Shown piece after piece: positions 9,274 to 19,656 of a stretch of 64,000 bases of DNA. How positions within the stretch are numbered: position 1 is the first letter of the stretch; every line of letters starts with the position of its first letter. The translations under genes were made by a program, and so were the position numbers. Source of the stretch: Rutpela maculata (taxonomy: Eukaryota > Arthropoda > Insecta > Coleoptera > Cerambycidae); the NCBI GenBank assembly GCA_936432065.2, contig OW386293.2, positions 31,880,234-31,944,233 of the forward strand, written 5' to 3'. The notes under the pieces are model-generated. The model searched no databases, was not told the origin of the DNA, and was given only the letters and a program-made list of their open reading frames with translations.

Positions 9274-11911
9274 CTATAGAGGATGATTCACGTAGGCCGT
9301 TCGTTAGAAATTTTTCAACTTACAGTTGGATTACAAACTTGAAACTTGGTGCGCAGCCATAATCGATCATGCCCGTTCTACCTAAAATATTTTTAGTCCT
9401 CCAACTATACAGGGTGTGCCAAAAGTCGGTACCAACTTTCTTATTTTAAATGGAAACCTACATTTCTTTTTACATGATTTGATTGGCCTTCCATTTCTGA
9501 GTTTAGACAATCCAAGTCATGCTAACTTATTTGTTACAGGTTTTCATACATGTCAATTTTTTTTTAAAAATTACCGCTGTAGTAATTTATGAACAAATTT
9601 GTATCTCGCAAACCGTTCAAAATTATGAAACCAAATTGATGAAGCAGTTAGCTGGAAGTTCAGGCTAACACCTGATGCCTCATCGGTGGTCCCATCTTGT
9701 ACCATATGGGCGCAGGCGATTTTCAAACGTCGCAATAAAAAATCGTCGAAAAGTCGATTTTTTCGAATGGCACCTACTATTTCTTTTATATAATTCGAAA
9801 GAAAATTGAATTTTAGGGTGAGTTACTTAAGCATTCCCTATACCTAACTTCACCCCGTATCGAGTTATTCAATAAAAATCAAGAAATACCTTGCCTTGCG
9901 GAGACATTGCTTGGCTTTTTAAGTATGCCATGGATCCAAAAGACAGTTCTAACAATTTGCATAAAAATATGTATGTATATCTTCAGTCGTTTTTGAGTTA
10001 TTAGCATTTTTTAAAAGAAATATAATTTTTTTCTCTCAAGGGTAGTAGGCTTTGGAAATAATCGTTTCATTTGAATCTTTATTCAAAAATCGTATTGCAA
10101 TAACAAATAGTAACAACAAAATAACAACAAATGAAGAGATTAACAAAATAATTTATTTCAATACAAATGCTCATCGTGTGCACCACCGTTTTCATTGAGA
10201 TGGTCTACAATACGCTCCTGGACAGACTGCGTTGCTCTCCGAATTTCGGAAGGTTCCAAACGATCAAAAGCTCCAACTATCCTTATTCTCAAGTCATCTT
10301 TTTTTAAAATTTAATTTAATAAAATAAAAATCTGAAGGAGTAAGATCCAGAGATCGGGCCAAAGTGATGGACCTCCGTTTCCCCACCAACGATCTTCAAA
10401 GATTCCGTTAATTTGGCATCTACGGCTCTAGTCGAATGTGCTGGAGCTCCGTCCATTTAATATTAACGATTGGTAAGTCGATTTAGCGGCATATCATGAA
10501 GGTAGTTTTCCACAACTTCTCTTAAGATCCTCGCCATTCAAGTTTTCATCGTACATGAAATATCGCACCTCACTGTCCATTAACAGACAGAAAACAATAA
10601 TATGAAATTGAATTTGATTTCCCACCCCCATTGCAATAGGAGGATTTTCGTGAGCCCAAAATGTCAATTTTTTTTATTAAATATCCTTCGTCTGTCCAGA
10701 TGGTTTTTTGTAAAAAATTAATCATGAATCGTTATCAAAAATTCTTCGCAAAAGTTGATCCTGCGTACGTAGTCCCCGGGATGTAACTTTTGTAGCCTTA
10801 TAAATTTATAAGTATGTAACTTACGAAGACAAAGAATTCTTTGCAACGAGGTATAAGAAATTCCCAAATCAGCAAATGCTGTTCTGATGGAAGCACGTGG
10901 ATATACTTGAAAATATCCCAGGGCGTTAATTTCAATATCTTCATTTCTATTTATAGGTTTAGTTCTCAAAAGAGGCTTAACTACCTTCCAATGATCAAAA
11001 AAAATATTTTTTAGCCTAAGAAATTTACCTTTTGTTATTTGCGGTAGATGCGGATACTTGAAAATGAACGCGCGGCATGTTTTATCAACTACTCTGTTAT
11101 TTTCAACATAAATTACAAACAAATCAAAGACAACATCATTTGGATAATGTTCTATGATGAAAATTGCACGAATTAATTGAAACACTAAGACAACAATGAT
11201 AAAATAGTGGCTAGGTTTGACATTTGGCATTTTTTCCAAAGCTTACTACAAAAAATGCCAATAACTCAAAAACGACTGAAGATATGCATACATATTTTTA
11301 AGTAAATTGTTAGAATTATCTTTTGTTTCCATGCAATACTTGAAAAATCAATATCTCGGCAAAGTAAGGTATTTCTTGATTTTTATTAAATAACTCGATA
11401 GGGGGTGAAGTTAGGTACAGGGAATGCTTAAGTAACTCACCCTAAAATTCAATTTTCTTTCGAATGATGTCAAAAAAAAATAATAGGTGCCATTCGAAAA
11501 GATCGACTTTTTGACAATTTTTATTGCGAGATTTGAAAATCGCCTGCGCCCATACGGTACAAGTTGGGATCACCGATGGGACATCAGGTGTTAGCCTGGA
11601 CTTCCGGCTAACTGCTTCATCAATTTGGTTTCATAATTTTGAACGGTTTGGGAAATACAAATTTGTTCGTAAACTACAACAGCGGCATTTTTTTTTAAAA
11701 AAAATTGACATGTATCAAAACCTGTAACAGATAAGTTAACATAACTTGGGTTGTCTAATAAAAAAATTGTAGGTTTCCATCTAAAATAAGAAAGTTGGTA
11801 TCGACTTTTGGCACACCATGTATTATGGCTGCATACCAAGTTGCAAGTTTGTAATCTAACTGCAAATTGAAAAACTTCTAACGAACGGCCTACGTGAATC
11901 ACCCTGTATAG
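9274..11911 (-). mobile_element. 2.6-kb DNA transposon with ~0.7-kb terminal inverted repeats
   Basis: The left arm (9274 to about 10015) and the right arm (about 11245-11911) are inverted copies. Outer ends are CTATAGAGGATGATTCACGT and its near-inverse ending ACGTGAATCACCCTGTATAG, both with a TATA-type edge as expected for TA-targeting elements. Inner shared blocks include GGTGAGTTACTTAAGCATTC. The unique centre carries a decayed mariner-type transposase on the minus strand. Confidence 0.78.
10160..11239 (-). pseudogene. mariner/IS630-type transposase, decayed
   Basis: The N-terminal half is open at 11239-10718 (173 residues). Its last 70 residues fit the helix-turn-helix region of a transposase common in insects: YPRASIRTAFADLGISYTSL, then LHTYKFIRLQKLHPGDY, where the family has H-P-Y-K and L-x-P-G-D. 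The catalytic half lies in 10700-10160 in several frames. It is recognisable from MDGAPAHSTRAVDAK (family motif D-G-A-P-A-H, second catalytic Asp), an EDRWWGNGGPSLWP block, and SLDLTPSDFYF (family motif S-P-D-L-T-P-x-D-F-x-x-W, third catalytic Asp), with at least two frameshifts between them. It should be inactive. The long terminal repeats of the host element are unusual for this superfamily. Confidence 0.72.
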
Positions 11912-12029
11912 AAACCTTTGTTTCTTACCATAGCTAGATACGGCATATATAAAAATAATACAAAGAAACTTCTCATTATATTCAGCTATTTCCTGTTTAC
12001 TATAAAAAAAAATGAGCTGCCCATACTAA
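11912..12029. other. short spacer
   Basis: No recognised feature. Confidence 0.4.
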
Positions 12030-12715
12030 AACTACACACAAAAACCGCTGCCTAAGGAATCACTACTTCCGCATCCAGACTTCATATCTAAGTCTCTTAC
12101 AACGAAAATACTAAGTGGAAATAATTGTTTATGGAACTTTAATAGTATAATATGTGAAATCGTGTACCCAAAAACCCATAAAATGATATGCTCCATCAAT
12201 AGTAGGGATGGTGATGGTGATGGTGAATGAAGTGAAAAAAATTCTTGATTACTGGTTTCTGTATACACACTAAATCACAATATTTTTTCACCCCCTTTAA
12301 TAATGGTGTAGGGGTGGTAATAGAGGTGGCTATATCCAAACATGTTTTTGAGACCTTAGCTCCTCTTATATTTACTAAATACCAATTTCATGCACTTTTA
12401 ATTGCTTGATTTACCTATTCACACCCATTTACCTTCAACTCTGCAACGGAATAAGATCAATATATAATCTAGTTCCAGATCTCGTTAAAGTACATACGTG
12501 CCATATTTTAGGTCAATATCTTAATCGATTCCAAAGTAATCATGAGCACCAAAAAGGTACAAGACTAACAGACAGACAGACAAATTTATTTTATTCAAAC
12601 TTAAAATATTGACGTTTCATGACATTTGAAGTCTATTTGTACAATGAAAATTTTCAAAAATGTTTCTTGCGTTAGTATACTTCAACTGGATGTGGAAATA
12701 ATACGCAGAAAATAG
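12030..12715 (-). repeat. dispersed repeat family R, copy 1
   Basis: It matches, in inverted orientation, the copy at 32705-33445. Shared blocks are an AACCGCTGCC...GGAATCACTACTTCC edge, CCCATAAAA, a CACCCCCTTTAATAA block, GTTCCAGATCTCGTTAAAG, a run of CAGA/GACAGACAGAC, and a CTTAAAAT...GACGTTTCATGACATTT edge. Non-coding. Confidence 0.7.
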
Positions 12716-12774
12716 CATGACAAAAATATAAAAAATCATTCTGTGCCGTGGACTACACGATAGAAGTAAAGCCT

Positions 12775-13165
12775 CTAATTCAAGCATTTTCCTCAATAAA
12801 ACCTACTACGCATCCATACTGCTCGAGGTAACCCACTTTTTATCCAATTTACTAGAGGAAAGCCACCACGCATTCACACTTCTTGAAGAAACCCACTGCG
12901 CATCCATTTTACTCGACAAAATCCACTTCGCATCCATACCACTTGAGGTAACCTACTGCGCATCCGTACTACTCGTGGTAATCTACTGCGCATCCGTACT
13001 ACTTGAAGTAACCCACTGCGCATCCATACTACTTGAGGTAACCTACTGCGCATCTATAGTACTCTAGAAAAGCCTCTGCGCATTCAAAATACTCGAGGAA
13101 AGCCACTGCGCATCCATAATACTCGAGGAAACCTACTGCGCATCCATATCACTCGAAGTAACTTT
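12775..13165. repeat. ~30-bp minisatellite
   Basis: About a dozen diverged tandem units built on the consensus CCACTGCGCATCCATACTAC then TCGAGGTAA, with ACTGCGCATCC most conserved. The array lies between two copies of repeat family R, 440 bp from the first exon of the NRF-6-like gene. Confidence 0.8.
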
Positions 13166-13582
13166 AATAACATGATATTTGAAATCACCTACCCCAAAAA
13201 CCTATAAAACGATGTCACATCGATAGTGAGGGTTGATTTACCTATTTACCTATTTACCTCCATTTACCCCAATTTACCCCCCAACCCTTCAACGGAATAA
13301 GATGAAAATGTAATCTAGTTCCAGATCTCGTAAAAGTACCAAATTTCAAGTTAATATCTTAAACGGTTCCAGAGCAAACGTGCACACAAAAAAAAGTTAC
13401 AGACAGACCGACAAACAGGCAGACAGACATACCGACAGACAGACCGACAGGTAGAAATTTTTTTTTTTTCGCTCAAACTTAAAATCTCGACGTTTCATGA
13501 CATTCTAAGCCTATTTGAACAATAAAATTTTTTTTAATTTTTCTGTCGTTACTATACTTCCACTGGATGTGGAAGTAAAAAA
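13166..13582 (-). repeat. dispersed repeat family R, copy 2 (partial)
   Basis: It carries the same blocks as copy 1 but lacks the outer third. It includes a CAGACAGACCGACAG run at about 13400-13450 and ends with ACTTCCACTGGATGTGGAAG at about 13556-13575. That end is only about 20 bp from the splice donor of exon 1 at 13603. Confidence 0.7.
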
Positions 13583-13602
13583 TACTATTTTAAAAAACCT
13601 AC

Positions 13603-13807
13603 CTTTAATTGCCCAGAATTTTTCCTCATCAACAGCCTTTTGAAAAGAAGTTAACTGTCCATAACAGGTTGCATTGTTTTCCAGTTCTGCACTCAATGTC
13701 GACATTCCATAAAGAGGATGAGTGGCCCGTAAAATTTCATTGAATCCTTGCACTGGCACTAAAGCGAAGGCCGCGAGGAAAAAGAGAAATACATTGCACA
13801 TTTTCAT
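13603..13807 (-). CDS. nrf-6-like: NRF-6-like protein, exon 1 with signal peptide
   Basis: The exon encodes 68 codons plus one base. It starts MKMCNVFLFFLAAFALVPVQG, a clean signal peptide (short basic start, hydrophobic core, likely cleavage near residues 20-21), followed by a stretch with one Asn-x-Thr site (NNAT) and a single cysteine, and ends VDEEKFWAIK. The donor is AAAG followed by GTAGGT at 13603/13602. Joining to exon 2 completes an alanine codon and restores the family block WAIKAMDASG. I chose the first ATG (13807) because it lies just downstream of a TATA-like box and opens the signal peptide; a second in-frame ATG two codons later is possible. Together with exons 2 and 3 this gives about 211 residues of the N-terminal NRF domain. 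Family members act at membranes of secretory or gut-type cells; here that is inference. Confidence 0.82.
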
Positions 13808-13875
13808 CCGACCTATACAAAATACGCTATCCCAGGCGAAATAATAATAAAATTTGCGGAAACGCCTAGCAATGT

Positions 13876-13884
13876 TATATATAC
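13876..13884 (-). promoter_or_regulatory. TATA-like box of the NRF-6-like gene
   Basis: On the minus strand TATATATAA lies about 70 bp upstream of the start codon, in a short GC-richer stretch, which would leave a 5' leader of roughly 40 bp. TATA-like strings are common in this AT-rich DNA, so this is tentative. Confidence 0.4.
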
Positions 13885-14404
13885 ATAATGCGCGTATCGG
13901 GAGGGGTTCACGTCAAAATACGAATAAGTCGGAGTTCCAAACGTTGCATTTTTCTAATGACGGGACGAGTTGCAGTCCGATGCAATTAAGAGACAGTGTC
14001 TACTACATGCAATAAAATTTTCCTCTCCCTCATCATAATACATATTTATCAAATTATTAATAGTTTTAACTTTGAATAATATAGTTCGAGCGCCAAGGGA
14101 ATAAAACGGGGTTCCATAAGCTCCTGAGTGATGCAGGTTGGAAAGTTGTGTAAATTCATTACATAATGATTCTTTCAAATGTTCCCCATAAAAACTTAAA
14201 ATGGTTATTTTTGGTCTTACAGAAAATAATTAATTATTTTGAAGTTTGAGTCTTTAAGTTTTGAGTAAGCTGAGTAAGTTTTAAGTAAGCGAATAAATTG
14301 TTATGCTAATTCTACATGAATGATAACGCTTTATTCCATGGTCTTTTAAAGATTGTAATTTGGATTTTTTTTAAATAGCAGAGACAAAAATATAAGAATA
14401 TAGT
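13885..14404. other. upstream region of the NRF-6-like gene
   Basis: Presumed promoter and intergenic DNA. A minus-strand open stretch at 13954-14178 has no recognisable family. Nothing else is seen. Confidence 0.4.
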
Positions 14405-14885
14405 TCAGTCAACGAAAGAGTTGTAGAGGACATGGAGGAGGGGATAATTTTCCTCTTCAGGAATATGCTGGGGGTAGATAGGAGGTAAACATACTAAAAG
14501 TCCCCGCCGCTTTAGGGAGGGAGGTGGAAAGTTTCCTTTTTTCGATTCGATAAATTTAAGATTGTAATTTAGGTATCTGAAATGTTTCTATCAAAACTAT
14601 TACTGTGGTCTGCTAATAAATCACAGTCACAAAACAATCTTTATTTTGCAACACTCGACGTATTTACTAACGCAACATTTTGTCGAAATATATTTTCTTA
14701 AATATACAGTGTGATTCAAAATGAAGACGCCCTTATAACTTTTTTATTTTATTTCCAATTTGAATCAAATTTTACTCAAGTATAGAACAAATTAGGATCT
14801 ACTTATGACCAGAAAAACATTTGCCTGCTGCAAATGCAAAACCACCTGCGGTACCAAAATGTGCGGAAAAAAATAAAAAATCATA
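14405..14885. repeat. two dispersed repeat fragments in tandem
   Basis: 14405-14710 repeats the 4766-5165 family (GTCAACGAAAGAGTT start, AGGAGGTAAACATACTAAAA, CACTCGACGTATTTACTAACG). 14710-14885 is related to 5166-5540 and includes an inverted block with GGTACCAAAATGTGCGG. LINE-1 begins right after. Confidence 0.6.
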
Positions 14886-14887
14886 TT

Positions 14888-16427
14888 AGGCATTATTTTA
14901 TCGTCTCATGCTTGTTGCGTTGTGAAATATTTTCAAAGATAATTTATATTATGCTCTTCAACTTTTGTGTGAAACGCATAAGAACTGTAGATTGCTTCAA
15001 GTTGATTCAAAAACATCTAAAGAGATTATTGATATATTCCAGGCTTTCGGTCTAGAAAAATGCATTTCAGAGCCCACAAGAGCACAAAAAAATTCTCATA
15101 CATGCATAAACAACATATTTGCTAATTTTGAAATTTCAGAAGCCACTGTTGTAGATTATCAGCTTTCCGATCACAAGGCACAAATAGTTAAATTTACAGA
15201 TGAATCAAAAAAGAAAACTCATTGCATAAAACTGTATTAAATAAAAGTTTGGAAAATAAAATAAAATTTTCTAATTACCTAATTTCTGAAGACTGGGCAG
15301 AACTATATGATAAAAGTACACCAGATAAAGCTATTGACATCTTTTATAATATAATAAATTATTATCATGATTTATCCTTCCCTCAAATTTCAAGTTACAC
15401 TAAAAATGCAGTTTTTTCAAATCCTGAAGTAATATCAAAAAAAGAAGACATTAATCGCCTTAGTAATGCAATAAAACTTTTTCCCAATTGTGAAAAAATA
15501 ATAGCAGAAATAAAACAAAAAAAATATGAATATGAACAACTTACTATTAAATTAAGAAAAGACCAAGTAAATAAGGAAATATTAGATTCAGATAACAGAC
15601 AGAAAACTATTTGGAATATTATCAACAAAAATACCGGTAAAACAATAATAAAAATATCAATATCTCCTGATGGATACAATACCTTTTTTACCCAAATAGC
15701 AGACAAATTAATAAGTCAAGTACCTAAATCAAATTTAACATACATGGAATACTTACATAATAATAGAAAAACAAGTGACTTGTCAATTTTTCTTTATCCC
15801 GTTGAGGAATTAGAAGTACAAAATGTGTTAAGGTCTCTAAAAAATTCTCAAGCTACTGATCTGTACAATCACTCAATTGATATGTACAAAGACAACTTAT
15901 TATCTTTATCTGCCCCACTGACCCATATTATTAACCTTATGTTTGAAGGTACATTTCCAAACAAGTTAAAAATAGCAAAAATGATTCCCTTGTTTAAATC
16001 AGGAGATCTTGAGGATTTATCCAAATATAGCCCAATAGCACTACTTCCTATTTTAGCTAAAATTTGTGAAAAACTTACAGCTATGAGAATAATTAATTAT
16101 TTGGAATCTTGCAATATTTTTACAAACAGGCAATTTGGGTTCAGGAAGGGTAAAAATACGTCAATCGCAGTGCTGGAACTAGTCAGTTTTATTAGTGAGG
16201 GCTTTGAAAATGGAAACTCCACGCTGGCGCTTTTTCTAGATTTGAGTAAAGCATTTGATTGTGTTTCCAAAGAGATTTTATTTAATAAGCTAGAATTTTA
16301 TTAAATCTTACTTATCAGATAGATACCAGTGTGTGTATTGTAAGGACACACTCGGTAACATGCTGCCAGTACAACACGGTGTTCCGCAAGGTAGTGTATT
16401 GAGGCCGCTACTATTTTTAACATATAT
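14888..16427 (+). pseudogene. LINE-1 (older non-LTR retrotransposon), 5' part: endonuclease end and RT start
   Basis: The segment starts within the endonuclease domain: LEKCISEPTRAQKNSHTCIN followed by NIF, and later YQLSDHKAQIV, which holds the S-D-H motif. It continues into a 360-residue frame at 15222-16304 with the linker and reverse transcriptase motifs LKIAKMIPLFKSGD, RQFGFRKGKN and ALFLDLSKAFDC (catalytic Asp in motif A). After a frameshift near 16300 the RT continues with HGVPQGSVLRPLLF and stops where LINE-2 is inserted. The catalytic FADD box is on the other side of the insertion, at about 24227. The copy is truncated at its 5' end and frameshifted, so it is dead. Confidence 0.85.
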
Positions 16428-16781
16428 GAAATAACTTATATTCACTGTAGTGAACAGACGTTAGTGCGGAGCGCTCCAGTAAAATCACGTGATAAAGTGG
16501 TTAAATGTCCATTAAAAATTACCAATTCTTGATAGATTATATTCAAAAGTGAAATACAGGTTTAAAGTGAATAAAAATCTAAGTGGTGATCACCAAAAAA
16601 CGGTAATTATATGATAAACTATAAGTGCAGTTCGCAAGTTAAATTGTTGAAGGGTGGTCAACACGTGTTGGACTTTGGACTTCGGAGCAGACCTTAACCG
16701 GACCTACAGCCATGAAGAAATATTCAACATCCGACTAAAAACACGCTGTAAACAGGGACGGACTCACCCAAGGACCAAACA
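16428..16781 (+). promoter_or_regulatory. LINE-2 5' leader
   Basis: About 350 bp, less AT-rich at its start (CAGACGTTAGTGCGGAGCGC), ahead of ORF1. It presumably holds the internal promoter usual for LINEs; no specific element is identifiable. Confidence 0.4.
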
Positions 16782-17615
16782 ATGCCAGAAAAAGCCAAAA
16801 ACGAAATAACAATAGAAGAAGTGTACAACCAACTAAAAAAATTAATAGAAACATCATCCAGTGAAATAAAGTCGAAGATTGATAGTCTAACACACCAACT
16901 TTCCAACACAGAAAAGAAAGTGGAATCGCTAGAAAAAAAGAACAAAGAACTTCAAAACCAAATTCAACATCACATACGAGACAGTAAACGAAACAATATA
17001 ATAATATTTGGAATTGCCGAAGAAGAAGATGAAGACATATATGAAAAGGTACTAGAAGTTGTAAACAATACGCTAAGGGTAAAAACAAACAAATCTGAAA
17101 TAAACCACATTTATCGTTTTGGACGTAACTCAAACGCAAGACCAATAATAGTAAAATTTGTATCTCTCCACAAGAAAATTGATGTTTTAAAAAACGGACG
17201 AAATCTACAGAATACAAATATTGCCATTGTACAGGATCTAACCAAAGAGGATAGGGAAAACCAAAAAATACTTCGAACACACCTACGAGCTGCAAGACAG
17301 CAAAACTTAGATGCAAAAATTACGCAAAACAAACTAATCATAAACGAGACGGCTTATACAGTAAAGGACCTACTAGAATTAGAGAAAGAAGAGACCATAG
17401 AAACCACCACAGAAACCGCAGAAAACGAGGAGGAAAAAGTACCAGAAAATACGGAAGAAAACAAGAAAAAAGAAGAAAAAAAAGTGAAAAAGCACCGACG
17501 ACAACTAAAAGTATTCAAGACCCTTCCACATCAGCTGCATCACACCTCAGACCGACAACTCCACGAGAAAGAACAAGCACATATCGCTACCACACCTGAA
17601 GTGTTCCTAGTATGA
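16782..17615 (+). CDS. LINE-2 ORF1, coiled-coil RNA-binding protein
   Basis: A 277-residue protein. Residues 10-68 form a strong heptad coiled coil (IEEVYNQLKKLIE through SLTHQLSNTEKKVESLEKKN). Residues 69-150 look like an RNA-recognition fold: the strand NNIIIFGIAEEED, a helix, then FGRNSNARPIIVKFVSL and a helix, much as in L1-type ORF1 proteins. Residues 150-200 have the pattern DLTKEDRENQKILRTHLRAA typical of the C-terminal domain of such proteins. The tail (200-277) is rich in Glu, Lys and Thr. In LINE families this protein coats the element RNA as a trimer. It lies 108 bp upstream of ORF2. The frame is intact. Confidence 0.8.
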   Translation: MPEKAKNEITIEEVYNQLKKLIETSSSEIKSKIDSLTHQLSNTEKKVESLEKKNKELQNQIQHHIRDSKRNNIIIFGIAEEEDEDIYEKVLEVVNNTLRVKTNKSEINHIYRFGRNSNARPIIVKFVSLHKKIDVLKNGRNLQNTNIAIVQDLTKEDRENQKILRTHLRAARQQNLDAKITQNKLIINETAYTVKDLLELEKEETIETTTETAENEEEKVPENTEENKKKEEKKVKKHRRQLKVFKTLPHQLHHTSDRQLHEKEQAHIATTPEVFLV

Positions 17616-17723
17616 ATAAGCAGAAAAGACGTATGTAATATAAAACTCTATATCCGAAGACATAATACTAAAACACAATAATATAGAATAAGTATCTAAT
17701 AAATTTGCTATCTAAATTAAAAA

Positions 17724-18874
17724 ATGGATCCCTTTGTACGCGATTTTGCACCTAGCGATATAACAACGCAAACAACCCAATCAATCAATGACTGCAAAAA
17801 TATTTTAAATCTCAAAAACCGTCAAAATAACATAAAAATCTATCACTGTAATATTCGTAGTATCTCAAAAAATTTTGACGAATTTTTAGTATATATGTCG
17901 CAACTTGAAAATTGTTTTGACATCTGCCTAACAGAAACATTCTACATAACAAACATAAATAATTTCAACATACATGGTTTTAACCTATATTATAATGAAG
18001 CTACGTTAAATAGGAACGATGGCACAGTAATGTACATAAAAAAAAATATAAAACAAAAAGTAGACATTGTACAAATAAATGAAATTAAAGCACTAAAAGC
18101 CGTCATAGAAATTTCGAATAAAAAAATCTCAATTACGGCCCTATACAAACCTTTCACAAATATGGATGTAAACAATTTTAACCTAGGCCTTTACCATCAC
18201 TTACAAAACATGAAATTTTATGACCATAATATTTTACTCGGAGACTTTAACATAAATATTTTAGATAGCGATGAAATAACAAATGAATATAAAGACATCT
18301 TATACCACTATGGTTATAAATCACTCATAAACTGCCCCACAAGGGTAACAAATGAAAACGAGTCTTGTATAGACCACATTTTTTATAAAGGAAGTGCAAC
18401 AGATGATCATCTAACCCCAATAGTACTAAAAACCAACTATACTGACCATTACAGCTTAATCCTAAAATTACTCCTTACAGACGTCAACAAATTTGACTAC
18501 ATAAAGAGAAGTAAACATAAAATAATTATAGACAAAAAACTTTTTACAAACAACTTAAAACTACAAAATTGGCATAGTTACTATACATGTAATGATCCTG
18601 AAATTTTAAGTAATATATTACTAAGATATATCAATACAGCAAAAGAAAAAGCCTCAAAAAAAATTAGAACAAATTATAATAAAAAAGGAAAGGAATGGAT
18701 CTCTGCAAGACTAGCAAATACAATAAAACAACGAGATGAATTATATCAAAGAACAATAAACAATCCAAACAACACACAAATAAAACAACAATATATAAAT
18801 AGCAGAAATAACATAAATTATCTAATTAAAAAAGAAAAGAGAACATACTTTCAAAATCAAACAAAATCATGCCC
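17724..18874 (+). CDS. LINE-2 ORF2, first part: AP-type endonuclease
   Basis: Residues 1-384 of a 980-residue polyprotein. The endonuclease motifs are in order: IYHCNIRSI (about 39-47), CLTETFY with the catalytic Glu at 71, ITALYKP, LLGDFNIN, ESCIDHIFYKG and YTDHYSLIL (active-site D-H pair). A basic linker follows, with GKEWISARLANTIKQRDELY, typical of the region between endonuclease and RT. The frame is cut after the codon for Cys and two bases of a Pro codon by the LTR element; the remaining base lies at 22129. It nicks target DNA in the known LINE mechanism. Confidence 0.85.
18871..18874 (+). repeat. target site duplication GCCC, left copy
   Basis: GCCC directly before the 5' LTR; the same four bases follow the 3' LTR at 22125-22128. 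A 4-bp duplication is usual for Ty3/gypsy integrases. Confidence 0.85.
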
Positions 18875-19503
18875 TGTAATGAAGCATTCTTTAAATTCCT
18901 GCTCCATTACTAAGATTCCGGATTTACACACGACACCAATGTGCACACGGCCCGCAAACCTGCCCATCTCCCGTCTAGAAGCATGGATTTGCACACGACA
19001 CTAAACTATACGCAGTTCTACGTCACCAGTAAGCGAGAATTCTCGGATATAAAAGCCCGGCCGCAAATCAACATAATTCAGAATGGATAATCCTGCCAAT
19101 CTGTCTACAGCGTGCTGAGCTGGACATATTGCAGTTTTGTGCATCTCCCGACGCAAACACGACGGAACGAATGCAATCTGACCCTGGGAATCCTACAGCG
19201 TGTTGAACTGGGACCCCCTCGAGTCGTTAGTCATTCCCCGGCGCCGTTTCGCCGCCAAAGCCAGAGACGTCGCATCGCAACCGTTACACTCTCTCTCTCT
19301 CTCTCTCAGATAATAGAAAATGTTGTCTTAAGAACCGTAAAAGATACGGACATATAACCTGTACCTGTATGTTATGTAACACTGCCACACATTACCTGTT
19401 TGAAAAAGTAAATAAATTGTTTATATTTTTATTGGGCTGTCTTATTAACTAATCTGGACCCTGATTAATCTCCGAACCAGCTACCCGACAAGAAACCGTT
19501 ACA
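18875..19503 (+). repeat. 5' LTR
   Basis: Begins TGTAATGAAGCATTC and ends AAACCGTTACA. It contains TATAAAAGCCCGG (box at 19048-19054), a (CT)n run at about 19291-19308, and AATAAA at 19411-19416, which give a plausible transcription start near 19080 and a 3' processing site about 340 bp on. Confidence 0.9.
19048..19054 (+). promoter_or_regulatory. LTR TATA box
   Basis: TATAAAA in a GC-richer setting within the LTR, the best core-promoter candidate in the window; an identical copy lies in the 3' LTR. Confidence 0.65.
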
Positions 19504-19508
19504 TAATT

Positions 19509-19522
19509 TGGCGCCCGAGCAG
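19509..19522 (+). other. primer binding site
   Basis: TGGCGCCCGAGCAG starts five bases after the LTR. It begins with TGG, the complement of the tRNA CCA end, and resembles the lysine-tRNA type of primer site with one difference. The tRNA assignment is inference. Confidence 0.7.
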
Positions 19523-19656
19523 ATTTTGAGATTTTAGTTTATTCCAGATAGCCCAAAAGAGACGTTCACGAATGAGAGAGAGACATAAAGATATTCCAAG
19601 TATATTTATAGAGAAATAAATATTACAAATACTTAAAGTCAAAGGATTTATTTAAA

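Larger units (their letters stand above)
4560..13602 (-). other. intron 1 of the NRF-6-like gene, filled with mobile elements
   Basis: A 9.0-kb intron between a GTAGGT donor (13602) and a TTTCTAG acceptor (4560). Nearly all of it can be assigned to transposable elements listed separately below; no host exon is seen within it. Confidence 0.75.

Noticed and set aside
12775..13165. CRISPR-like array
   Set aside because: Units are contiguous and diverged with no distinct spacers, and the context is eukaryotic; it is a minisatellite.
13954..14178. Small protein upstream of the NRF-6-like gene
   Set aside because: No family resemblance, no signal peptide and AT-rich chance open stretch; kept as intergenic.
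16735..17316. 193-codon open frame antisense to LINE-2 ORF1
   Set aside because: Shadow of ORF1, whose sense product has a clear coiled coil and RNA-binding fold.
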